Source of the DNA: G038396625 sp038396625
Lineage (GTDB): Bacteria > Bacillota > Clostridia > Peptostreptococcales > Thermotaleaceae
Direction: 5' to 3'
DNA: 64,000 bases
NCBI GenBank assembly: GCA_038396625.1
Contig: CP121688.1
Location: forward strand, 3,162,001-3,226,000
Shown here: piece after piece, positions 57,552 to 64,000 of the stretch
Position numbering within the stretch: position 1 is the first letter of the stretch
Layout of the letters: each line of letters begins with the position of its first letter
Translations under genes and position numbers: made by a program
The notes under the pieces: generated by a model
What the model saw: only the letters and a program-made list of their open reading frames with translations
The model's database searches: none
What the model was told of the DNA's origin: nothing

Positions 57552-57914
57552 GGTTTTAACCTCCTTTTTTCATCATTACATTGCCTTGATCCTACTATTC
57601 TAATTTTGGGACTTGCTACTAGTTAATTTTTATAATCTAAATACAATTTTCAATTGAATTTCGTGTTTTTATATTCATCCCCTTCCCTTATCAATTTTAA
57701 TCATCTTTATATGTTAATCATCATTTTGCTTAATGTAATTATATCATATTTTTATAAAAAGCTTTTGCTAGGGCATAAGGTTTTATTTAAGGATAGTAAA
57801 AACGTCAATAGTTTTAAAGAATAAAATAAATATACTATGGTCATAATTTTAATAGTATGCCTATATAAATAATAAGACCTCAAGCTTAAGGAAAATCAGA
57901 AAGGAAATGAGATA

Positions 57915-58592
57915 ATGCTGATTACTTTAATAAGAACCTTAATACTATACTTATTGGTTTTGATTAGTATGCGATTGATGGGTAAGGCAGAACTTGCAGA
58001 AATGCAACCCTTTCAGCTAGTAGTTACATTAATGATTGCAGAGCTCGCAGCGTTACCTATGGAAGATACAGCAATCCCTTTAGTTAACGGTGTCATTGCT
58101 ATCATGACCCTATTGTTTATACAAGTTCTCATTTCTTTTATTAACCTTAAGAGTGAAAAGGCTAGAGGAATTATTTGTGGTAAGCCCAGTTTATTGATTC
58201 ATCGAGGAATGATTAATGAGAAAGAACTTAAGCATTTAAGAATTACAATGAATGATTTGGTAGAGCAATTGAGAACAAAGGATTATCCAAATATTTCAGA
58301 TGTAGAGTTTGCTATATTAGAAACAAATGGTGATTTAAGCATTATTCCCAAACAGAACAAAAGGTCAGCCACATTGGAAGATTTAGGCATTATTAGTTCT
58401 TACGAAGGACTACCTATATCCTTGATTATTGACGGTCATATCAATGATGACAATCTCCAAAAAATACAGCTTACCCGCTCTTGGCTAAAATCTCAATTAA
58501 AAGCAAAGGACGTCAAGGATGCAAGTGAAGTACTATTTTGTTATGTAGATGCCAATCAAAAACTATATGTTCAAAAAAAAGATAAATATTAG
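57915..58592 (+). CDS. DUF421-family membrane protein (YetF/YkjA-like)
   Basis: A 225-residue protein with three N-terminal membrane helices (about residues 1-75) and a soluble DUF421 domain. The family signature includes the RLMGKAELAEMQPFQLVVTLMIAELA stretch (residues 20-45), KARGIICGKPSLLIHRG and LRTKDYPNISDVEFAILETNG. Such proteins are common in spore-forming Firmicutes and often affect spore germination or envelope, but their biochemical role is unknown. It is followed 13 bases later by a DUF4363 gene, the usual partner. Confidence 0.88.
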   Translation: MLITLIRTLILYLLVLISMRLMGKAELAEMQPFQLVVTLMIAELAALPMEDTAIPLVNGVIAIMTLLFIQVLISFINLKSEKARGIICGKPSLLIHRGMINEKELKHLRITMNDLVEQLRTKDYPNISDVEFAILETNGDLSIIPKQNKRSATLEDLGIISSYEGLPISLIIDGHINDDNLQKIQLTRSWLKSQLKAKDVKDASEVLFCYVDANQKLYVQKKDKY

Positions 58593-58605
58593 GGTGTGAT
58601 ATACA

Positions 58606-58986
58606 ATGAGAACATTGATTATCGTTATCATCATTATACTCCTCATTATTGTTGGATGGTTTTTTGTTTATACAGTAATTGAAAACAACACAAATGCATT
58701 TATCCATTCTTTAAATATAATTGCAGAAAATGTTGAAACAAAAAATTGGCAGGATGCAAGCGTAAACTTCATAAATGTCAAGGAAAAATGGATGAAAGAA
58801 AGGAAGTTTATGACCATCTTTTTAGATCATCACGAAGTTGACAATATTGATCTAGCCATAGCAAGAACTGAAAAATATATAAAAGGACAAGATTTAGCCT
58901 TATCTCTTGCTGAAATTGATGTGCTAAAAAAGTTATTCTCGATTGTAAAAGAAAATGAATCTGTCACTCTTGAAAATATACTTTAA
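58606..58986 (+). CDS. DUF4363-family protein
   Basis: A 126-residue protein with one N-terminal membrane anchor (IIVIIIILLIIVGWFFVYTV) and a helical extracytoplasmic domain with W-x(3)-K-x(3)-F and HHEVDNIDLAIAR segments. DUF4363 genes commonly sit beside DUF421 genes in Clostridia. The gene has no strong ribosome-binding site and probably depends on translation of the preceding gene. Function unknown. Confidence 0.85.
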   Translation: MRTLIIVIIIILLIIVGWFFVYTVIENNTNAFIHSLNIIAENVETKNWQDASVNFINVKEKWMKERKFMTIFLDHHEVDNIDLAIARTEKYIKGQDLALSLAEIDVLKKLFSIVKENESVTLENIL

Positions 58987-58991
58987 TGTAT

Positions 58992-59048
58992 AAAAAAGAA
59001 GGTCTGTTTCTTACACATTTTGTGTTTTTTCCTTCAGACCTTCTTTTA
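58992..59048. terminator. Bidirectional terminator
   Basis: AAAAGAAGGTCTG and CAGACCTTCTTTT form a stem (with an inner loop) between the convergent DUF4363 and pyrF genes. Confidence 0.8.
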
Positions 59049-59058
59049 TATTATTTGT

Positions 59059-60003
59059 TTACCAATAGCATTTGTTATTTGCTTCTAGTGCATTGTTGAT
59101 GGCTTCCCGCATATCTAGCGCTTCCATTCTTGCTGCTTCTCCATACTTTTCTTGTGTATATCCTTTTTCTGTTTTCTGATAAGCAAAGATAATACCCCTT
59201 GAAGAATTTATAATCGCTCCTAGTCCATCTTCATTAAAACAATCTACAACATCCTTTGCAGTACCGCCTTGTGCACCATATCCAGGTACTAGAAAATATG
59301 CATTTGGCATAATCTTTCTAAGCGTCTTTGCTTGTTCTGGATAAGTAGCACCAACCACTGCACCTACAGAGGCATAGCCATACTGTCCCATTGTTTCCTG
59401 GCTCCATTTATCTACCATTTCAGCCACAATTTCATATATTTTTTTCTCATCAACCATCAAATCTTGAAGCTGCCCAGAAGTAATATTGGATGTTTTGACT
59501 AACACAAATATGCCTCTATTTCGCTCATTGATCTCTTCTATAAATTCCTTTAAACAATCATCTCCTAAGTAAGGATTGGTAGTGATTGCATCTACAGCAA
59601 ATGACTCTATTTTTTCTCCCAGAATATCTACACTTCCTAGATGTGCATTCGAATATGCTTTAGAGGTAGTACCAATATCTCCTCTTTTGGTATCTCCGAT
59701 CACCATTAGACCTTTCTCTTTGGCATATTTACAAGTTTCAATATATGCTTTTAAACCTTCCAAACCATATTGTTCATAAAATGCAATCTGAGGCTTTACT
59801 GCTGGTACAATATCGAATACATGATCAATAATTTCTTTATTAAAAACCAATATTGCTTCCCCTACTGCCCTTAATGTTTTTCCATGCATATCAAAATATT
59901 GTTTTTTTACCATCTGTGGGATTGACTCAATTCTTGGATCTAACCCTACCACAACATTACTTTTCTTCTTTTTTATTTGATTGATTAATTGATCAACAAA
60001 CAT
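59059..60003 (-). CDS. pyrF: Orotidine 5'-phosphate decarboxylase, type 2
   Basis: Converts OMP to UMP, the last step of de novo UMP synthesis. The 314-residue length is that of the long type-2 form. Active-site features are VGLDPR near the start, MVIGDTKRGDIGTTS (catalytic Lys-Asp array) and the phosphate loop VPGYGAQGG. The ATG has an upstream TAGGAGGG. The 5' leader holds a PyrR-type binding site and an attenuator terminator, so expression should drop when UMP is abundant. It is separated from other pyr genes except a pyrI-like gene transcribed divergently. Confidence 0.95.
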   Translation of the reverse strand: MFVDQLINQIKKKKSNVVVGLDPRIESIPQMVKKQYFDMHGKTLRAVGEAILVFNKEIIDHVFDIVPAVKPQIAFYEQYGLEGLKAYIETCKYAKEKGLMVIGDTKRGDIGTTSKAYSNAHLGSVDILGEKIESFAVDAITTNPYLGDDCLKEFIEEINERNRGIFVLVKTSNITSGQLQDLMVDEKKIYEIVAEMVDKWSQETMGQYGYASVGAVVGATYPEQAKTLRKIMPNAYFLVPGYGAQGGTAKDVVDCFNEDGLGAIINSSRGIIFAYQKTEKGYTQEKYGEAARMEALDMREAINNALEANNKCYW

Positions 60004-60057
60004 TGATTTTTGCCCTCCTATTTAGCAGCCATTCTTTTTCATCCTATTTCTTGATGC

Positions 60058-60090
60058 AAAAAACCTTCTACTCGAGGCAGAAGGTTTGTA
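60058..60090 (-). terminator. Attenuator terminator in the pyrF leader
   Basis: AAACCTTCT and AGAAGGTTT form a stem followed on the minus strand by T residues, 55 bases before the pyrF start. Confidence 0.8.
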
Positions 60091-60144
60091 TAAGCTCATA
60101 ACAATTATATGCGTTCTATATTTAAACGGTAGATCGCATCACTG

Positions 60145-60176
60145 TTTCTCCTTCTTGGCCTCTCTGGACCATTTTA
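60145..60176 (-). promoter_or_regulatory. PyrR-type binding site in the pyrF leader
   Basis: The minus strand reads GGTCCAGAGAGGCC, matching the known PyrR RNA consensus around CCAGAGAGGCU, upstream of the attenuator. Confidence 0.85.
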
Positions 60177-60199
60177 AAGGCTGCAATATTTTTTCTCAT

Positions 60200-60229
60200 A
60201 TTATCTCATATCAATTCATAGATTGTCAA
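60200..60229 (-). promoter_or_regulatory. pyrF promoter
   Basis: TTGACA and GATAAT with 18 bp spacing on the minus strand; back to back with the pyrI-like gene promoter. Confidence 0.7.
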
Positions 60230-60253
60230 CCATTCTACAATATTTACCTCTAT

Positions 60254-60282
60254 TGACAGAAACCTTATCCTATGATACATTA
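60254..60282 (+). promoter_or_regulatory. Promoter of the pyrI-like gene
   Basis: TTGACA and TACATT with 17 bp spacing on the plus strand, divergent from the pyrF promoter. Confidence 0.6.
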
Positions 60283-60303
60283 ATAGAAATAAATAATCCT
60301 TTA

Positions 60304-60332
60304 ATCTAACCCTGTGAGGTTGAAAAGGTCGT
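60304..60332 (+). promoter_or_regulatory. PyrR-type site 1 of the pyrI-like leader
   Basis: ACCCTGTGAGGTTGAAAAGG fits the PyrR RNA pattern (C-x-G-x-GAGG-Y-U). It is followed by a terminator at 60389, the normal PyrR attenuation layout. Confidence 0.75.
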
Positions 60333-60388
60333 GCCCACGGTCCTATTCATACTAGGAAATAGGTACATATATGTATATATATGATGGT

Positions 60389-60420
60389 CTTTTTACCTCT
60401 TGGTGAAAAGGCTTTTTTAT
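60389..60420 (+). terminator. Attenuator terminator of the pyrI-like leader
   Basis: CTTTTTACC and GGTGAAAAG form a 9-bp stem followed by GCTTTTTT. Confidence 0.8.
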
Positions 60421-60449
60421 ATTTTATGCTTTTGTTTTACCTTTAAACT

Positions 60450-60477
60450 GGTCCCGTGAGGCTGAAAAGGAGGATTT
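60450..60477 (+). promoter_or_regulatory. PyrR-type site 2 overlapping the ribosome-binding site
   Basis: GGTCCCGTGAGGCTGAAAAG is a second PyrR-like site, and its 3' end merges with the AAAAGGAGG ribosome-binding site of the pyrI-like gene. Binding here could block translation directly, as reported for some PyrR systems in other bacteria. Confidence 0.7.
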
Positions 60478-60483
60478 TAAAAT

Positions 60484-60834
60484 ATGATAAACCTATTAAA
60501 ACAAGATTTCGTAGATACACATAAACCACATTTGGAACTTTCAAGCATAAAAGAAGGCATTGTCTTAGATCACATTCCTTCTGGTGAAGGAATTAACATA
60601 TTTAATCACCTTGTGTTAAATATGTTAGATGTCCCCATTGCTTTATTTGTAAACCTACCTAGTTTATCTCTTCAAACAAAAGATATTATTACAATAGAAT
60701 TTCCGATTTCTATGAATTTAAATTTTTTAGATACGATTCATTCCGATATTACTATCAATATCATCAAAAATCATGAAATTGTAAATAAACTACAACGTGC
60801 TTCTTGGAAGAATATGCAGGATTGTTTTTGTTGA
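60484..60834 (+). CDS. PyrI-like protein lacking the zinc domain
   Basis: A 116-residue protein matching the nucleotide-binding domain of the aspartate carbamoyltransferase regulatory chain: IKEGIVLDHIPSGEGINIFNHL (split at residues 22-43), VALFVNLPS-like IALFVNLPSLSLQTKDII, and DITINIIKNHEIV. It ends at NMQDCFC where a normal PyrI enters its four-Cys zinc domain that contacts the catalytic chain. I see no frame downstream that supplies the missing domain. The regulatory leader and ribosome-binding site are intact, so it may be a standalone nucleotide-binding protein or an early decaying pyrI. No pyrB is in this window. Confidence 0.75.
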   Translation: MINLLKQDFVDTHKPHLELSSIKEGIVLDHIPSGEGINIFNHLVLNMLDVPIALFVNLPSLSLQTKDIITIEFPISMNLNFLDTIHSDITINIIKNHEIVNKLQRASWKNMQDCFC

Positions 60835-60852
60835 TTTTTCTAAATTTTAGTA

Positions 60853-60881
60853 TTTACTTCTAGTGAATTTTATGATAAAAT
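60853..60881 (+). promoter_or_regulatory. Promoter for the c-di-AMP riboswitch transcript
   Basis: TTTACT and TAAAAT with 17 bp spacing, about 65 bp before the riboswitch aptamer. Confidence 0.6.
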
Positions 60882-60945
60882 TTTTGTACTAGTATATACC
60901 AAAAAACATTTTAATCAATAATGATATAGTAAATAGCGTATAAAA

Positions 60946-61072
60946 CGCTGAATTCTTATTATATAAGAATCGGGGGAACCAATTTTAGGGGTGAGTCTCC
61001 TTATTTAGGAGTAGGGTTATCTTCTTCAACCCGAATCCGTCAGCTAACCTCGTAAGCGTTGGAAGAGGAGAT
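60946..61072 (+). promoter_or_regulatory. c-di-AMP riboswitch (ydaO/yuaA class)
   Basis: The conserved ydaO aptamer is recognisable: CGCTGAAT, GGGGGAACCAATTTTAGG, GGTGAGTC, a hairpin, AGTAGGGTTATC, CCGAATCCGTCAGCTAACCT, CGTAAGCG and a closing GGAAGAGGAGA. Members of this class bind c-di-AMP and usually switch genes off when it is abundant. The next gene on the strand is the ATP-grasp gene at 61544, 470 bases further. The same genome window encodes cdaA, which makes the signal. Confidence 0.93.
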
Positions 61073-61074
61073 TG

Positions 61075-61540
61075 AACAGAAATTCATCATTATTTAGCTA
61101 GTCTTACTGACTTTTTTCTACTTGTATAGAATTTGATCAATCCTCCAATCCATGGTAATTCTCCATGTTTTTTTATCTTTCATTTTATTTTATTAAAGAT
61201 ACTTCTTATCTTTCATTTTTCTTACAAATTATCTACAATATAAATTTTATTCTTTTGGTCACTTATTCATAAGCAGATAAATGGTTGTGCTTTATTATCT
61301 GTTTATACTGTAATACTTTCAAATATCTATTTTTTGATATTATGTATACCAAAATAAGCAAGTACAAATATTAGATTTTTTCTCTCCTGAGATATAAGTT
61401 TAAAAAGTATTGGTTTTTATTGTCATCATAGGAAATTTATGTATCTTATTACAAGATTACTTGTTGCTTGTAATTTATTGCATTTTTTCCTTTAAAATAC
61501 TTTTTTTTAATATATAGCATTTAATATACAAGGAGGGGTT
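61075..61540 (+). other. AT-rich spacer between riboswitch and ATP-grasp gene
   Basis: No gene is visible in this unusually long leader. Three weak hairpins precede T-runs: AGTC/GACT at about 61101-61117, CATGG/CCATG at about 61153-61177, and AAAGATA/TATCTTT near 61195-61215. Any of them might be the riboswitch terminator. The rest is very AT-rich. Confidence 0.5.
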
Positions 61541-61543
61541 ATT

Positions 61544-62581
61544 TTGAGTTACAAAATTGCTTTAATCTATGATCTGACTACTAAAAATATGAAAGACAGC
61601 ATTGAGAGTTATTATGCAGATCAACAGAAAAAAATCACAAAAGACACCATTTGTAAAGTTCTTCAAAAAAAATACGAAATAATTGAAATTGCAGCAAATG
61701 AAAAGATATTTGAGCAACTTACTGCGTATCAATTTGACTTAGTTTTTAACCTAAGCACTGGAATTAGAGGAGAAAGTCGGCAGTCTCAAATCCCTGCCAT
61801 TTTAGAAATGTTGGGTATTCCTTACGTAGGATCAGGTATTTTATCCCATGCCTTAGCCCTTAACAAATCAATGGCAAAACAAGTTTTTATTCACAATAAT
61901 ATCCCCACAGCCGCTTTTCAAATATTCCATACAGGTGAAGAGAACTTATCCTCTCATCTCAAATTTCCTTTAATTGTAAAGCCCGCCTGTGAAGGTTCGG
62001 GGTTTGGTGTTCACAAGGATAGTATTGTACATACCAAAGACGCGCTTAAAAAGAAAATTTCTCATTTATTACAAACCTATCAACCTCCTGTTTTGGTAGA
62101 AGAATTTATCGAAGGTAGAGAATTTACTGTAGGGGTTATTGGTAATGGTAAAAACAAAACCATCTTACCAATCATGGAAATCAGTTTTCAAAATGTACCA
62201 CATAAATATGGTAAGTTCTATACTTTCGAGTTAAAAACTGAATTAGGAGATTTTGTAGAATTTTATTGCCCTGCTTCCATTGATACAAACTTAGAACAAA
62301 AAATTAAAACCAGTGTGTCTAAGGCATTTGATGTCTTAGAGTGTAGAGATTTTGCAAGGGTAGATGTCCGAGTGACTGCTAATCAACCTTATATCATAGA
62401 GATTAACAGTCTTCCTGGATTGAAGCCTGGATACAGTGATTTACCCAAAATGGCATTGAAAGCAGGCATTTCCTATGAAAATCTAATATTTATGTTGACA
62501 GAAGCAGCCATCATACGAATAAATGGTTCACCAAAACACAAAAAAATAAGGAGGGATTCTGATGAGAGAAAAGTGGTTTAG
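61544..62581 (+). CDS. ATP-grasp ligase, D-Ala-D-Ala ligase-like
   Basis: A 345-residue ATP-grasp enzyme similar to D-alanine-D-alanine ligases. Visible features are VFNLSTGIRGESRQSQIPAI (residues 71-90, in the place of the Ddl HG-GEDG region), VKPACEGSGFGV (ATP-binding loop), VEEFIEGREFTVGVIG, FARVDVRV and the metal-binding EINSLPGLKPGYS. It therefore should join a carboxylate to an amine via an acyl-phosphate, but differs from housekeeping Ddl and may use other substrates. It starts with TTG after AAGGAGGGG. Its end overlaps the start of the next gene by 20 bases. Confidence 0.88.
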   Translation: MSYKIALIYDLTTKNMKDSIESYYADQQKKITKDTICKVLQKKYEIIEIAANEKIFEQLTAYQFDLVFNLSTGIRGESRQSQIPAILEMLGIPYVGSGILSHALALNKSMAKQVFIHNNIPTAAFQIFHTGEENLSSHLKFPLIVKPACEGSGFGVHKDSIVHTKDALKKKISHLLQTYQPPVLVEEFIEGREFTVGVIGNGKNKTILPIMEISFQNVPHKYGKFYTFELKTELGDFVEFYCPASIDTNLEQKIKTSVSKAFDVLECRDFARVDVRVTANQPYIIEINSLPGLKPGYSDLPKMALKAGISYENLIFMLTEAAIIRINGSPKHKKIRRDSDERKVV

Positions 62582-63692
62582 AAAGTTGAGTTTTGCTGTC
62601 ATTGGTGCAGGTCATGGAGGTCAAGGAATCGCAGGATATTTAGCTCATAAAGGGCATGTAGTTAACCTATATCATAGAAGCATTGAAAAATTAAAGGAAA
62701 TTAAACAGCAAGGATATATTGATTTGGAAGGCAGTATGGATGGTCGTGGGTATTTAAATCTTATTACCACAAATATTGAACAGGCCATTAAGAAGGTAGA
62801 TATTATTATGGTCGTTCTACCCGCCAGTGCACATAAATGGGTTGCTAACAGAATTGCCCCCTTCGTCACCGCTGAACAATATATTGTGCTCAATCCTGGC
62901 AGAACAGGTGGTGCCTTGGAATTTAAAAGTATTATTAGTAGGCATAACCCTTTAAAAAAAGTTTGTATTATTGAGGCGCAAACCTTTTTATTTGCCTGCA
63001 GGTGCATCGAACCAGGAAGAGTAAAAATTTTTAGTAAAAAAGAAGAAGTTAAGGTAGCTGCATTACCTGCTATGAAAATAAATGAATTTATCGATACCAT
63101 TCATCAAGCATTGCCTGAATTTACACCTACAGCCAGTGTTCTAGAGACTAGCTTTAATAATATTGGTTCTGTACTCCATCCTATTCCAACCATTTTGAAC
63201 TGTGGAAGAATTGAAAATACCCAAGGGGATTTTCAATATTATATTGATGGTATTACGCCATCTGTTGCCAAGATTATTGAACAAGTAGATGCAGAAAGAA
63301 TGCAAATTGCAAGAGCATTACATGTAGAGGCAATTTCTCTAAGAGAATGGCTGCACTACACCTATAATGCACAAGGTGATACCCTTTGCGAAGCCTTAAG
63401 AAATACAAAGGGCTATTGGGGAATAAAGGCGCCTTCTTCTTTAGATACTCGTTATATCTTCGAAGATGTGCCACAAAGTTTAGTGCCTATTTCAGACGTT
63501 GGAAAACACTTAGGGATCTACACACCAACCATTGATTCTATTATTCATCTTGCATCAGTACTGCACAATACTAATTACTATAAAAATGGTAGAAAAGTAA
63601 TCGATATGGGATTAGACGGACTATCCATTGATGAAATCAAACGCTTTGTATTGACAGGAGAAATATCTGACCCAGAAGGAGTGGTTGCATAA
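62562..63692 (+). CDS. Octopine/nopaline dehydrogenase-family NAD(P) enzyme
   Basis: A 376-residue two-domain opine-type dehydrogenase. The N-terminal Rossmann motif is FAVIGAGHGGQGIAGYLA, and the C-terminal octopine-DH domain begins near NNIGSVLHPIPTILN, with the conserved His probably being the catalytic one. Such enzymes reductively couple an amino acid and a 2-oxoacid, or run in reverse. The ATG follows AAGGAGGGA inside the 3' end of the ATP-grasp gene. Together with the ligase it suggests formation or breakdown of an unusual amino-acid-derived compound. Confidence 0.88.
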   Translation: MREKWFRKLSFAVIGAGHGGQGIAGYLAHKGHVVNLYHRSIEKLKEIKQQGYIDLEGSMDGRGYLNLITTNIEQAIKKVDIIMVVLPASAHKWVANRIAPFVTAEQYIVLNPGRTGGALEFKSIISRHNPLKKVCIIEAQTFLFACRCIEPGRVKIFSKKEEVKVAALPAMKINEFIDTIHQALPEFTPTASVLETSFNNIGSVLHPIPTILNCGRIENTQGDFQYYIDGITPSVAKIIEQVDAERMQIARALHVEAISLREWLHYTYNAQGDTLCEALRNTKGYWGIKAPSSLDTRYIFEDVPQSLVPISDVGKHLGIYTPTIDSIIHLASVLHNTNYYKNGRKVIDMGLDGLSIDEIKRFVLTGEISDPEGVVA

Positions 63693-64000
63693 TGAAAAAA
63701 TATTTAGGCGCTGCCATTGGAAATTGCGTACATGTAGGTGGTATTGTCAACTTTTTAAGATTGGCTGAAGAAGAGGGCAATCAAACTGAATTCCTTGGTG
63801 CTGCTGTGGATATTGATAAATTGATCCACGCTGTACTTCAAACAAAACCTGACGTAGTTTGTATAGGTTTTCGTCTAACGCCTCAATCTGTAATTCCTTT
63901 GCTAGATGTGCTTACAAATCAGATTCAAGAACATCATTTGGAAAGTATAGCATGGCTATTTGGTGGAACAAAACCTGTAGCTCAAATTGCAAAGCAATAT
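63692..64000 (+). CDS. B12-binding-domain protein (cut by window edge)
   Basis: The start of a protein with a cobalamin-binding-type Rossmann fold. It begins KYLGAAIGNCVHVGGIVNFL, in which HVGG fits the His-x-x-Gly of the DxHxxG base-off motif, though the usual Asp is Cys here; VCIGFRLTPQSV replaces the usual S-x-L strand, and WLFGGTKPV resembles the GG loop. It overlaps the stop codon of the dehydrogenase gene by one base (TAATG), so the three genes are translationally coupled. The gene continues beyond the window, so its partner domains are unknown. Confidence 0.8.
   Translation, partial: MKKYLGAAIGNCVHVGGIVNFLRLAEEEGNQTEFLGAAVDIDKLIHAVLQTKPDVVCIGFRLTPQSVIPLLDVLTNQIQEHHLESIAWLFGGTKPVAQIAKQY

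Noticed and set aside
62672..63474. Minus-strand frames of 142 and 66 codons
   Set aside because: Antisense to the opine-dehydrogenase gene, whose motifs and overlapping neighbours are clear.

Overview
The window looks like a piece of chromosome from a low-GC, anaerobic, amino-acid-fermenting member of the Clostridia. Supporting signs are ferredoxin-dependent 2-oxoacid oxidoreductase, Ptb/Buk butyrate-type energy conservation under sigma-54 control, a glmS ribozyme, a c-di-AMP riboswitch, PyrR-type leaders and DUF421/DUF4363 genes common in spore formers. The protein style resembles Alkaliphilus/Natronincola-like lineages, but I cannot name a genus from sequence alone.

Layout. 0-1.6 kb: two GNAT acetyltransferases. 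1.6-4.9 kb: a graveyard of decayed minus-strand genes (alcohol dehydrogenase fragment; S58 peptidase broken by frameshifts and joined in frame to half an EamA transporter; 5'-truncated GPH transporter). 5.1-8.0 kb: a NitT/TauT-type ABC operon with a large operator palindrome and a leader terminator. 8.1-11.8 kb: glmS with its ribozyme, and glmM. 12-14.2 kb: cstA and a partner gene. 14.4-21 kb: a catabolic operon, buk-ptb-buk, a P-loop ATPase, ferredoxin and the alpha, beta and gamma subunits of a 2-oxoacid:ferredoxin oxidoreductase. It is preceded by a sigma-54 promoter, two enhancer-like sites and the gene for a PAS-PAS-AAA+-Fis activator. 23-25.1 kb: cdaA-cdaR (c-di-AMP synthesis). 25.3-32.1 kb: BON protein, DMT transporter, ApgM, three tandem M42 aminopeptidases, an EEP-family nuclease/phosphatase.

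32.2-56.4 kb is dominated by three minus-strand rRNA operons and 21 tRNAs. The first two (in window order) are joined by 14 tRNAs with no terminator that I can see between them, so they may form one long transcript with internal promoters. The third is separated by a small-protein gene, an aminotransferase and a NiFe-hydrogenase operon, and lacks the spacer tRNA-Ala. All three 23S genes carry an intervening sequence in the helix-45 position; the middle copy has 31 extra bases. Small hairpin elements and tRNA 5' fragments are scattered through the tRNA/rRNA spacers.

56.4-64 kb: two tandem DUF3841 genes, DUF421/DUF4363 genes, pyrF with a PyrR attenuator, a divergent C-terminally shortened pyrI-like gene with two PyrR-like sites, and a c-di-AMP riboswitch. 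The window ends in an operon of an ATP-grasp (D-Ala-D-Ala ligase-like) enzyme, an octopine/nopaline dehydrogenase-family enzyme and a B12-binding-domain protein cut by the window edge. I do not recognise this last combination from any described pathway, and it is the best candidate for an undescribed system here.
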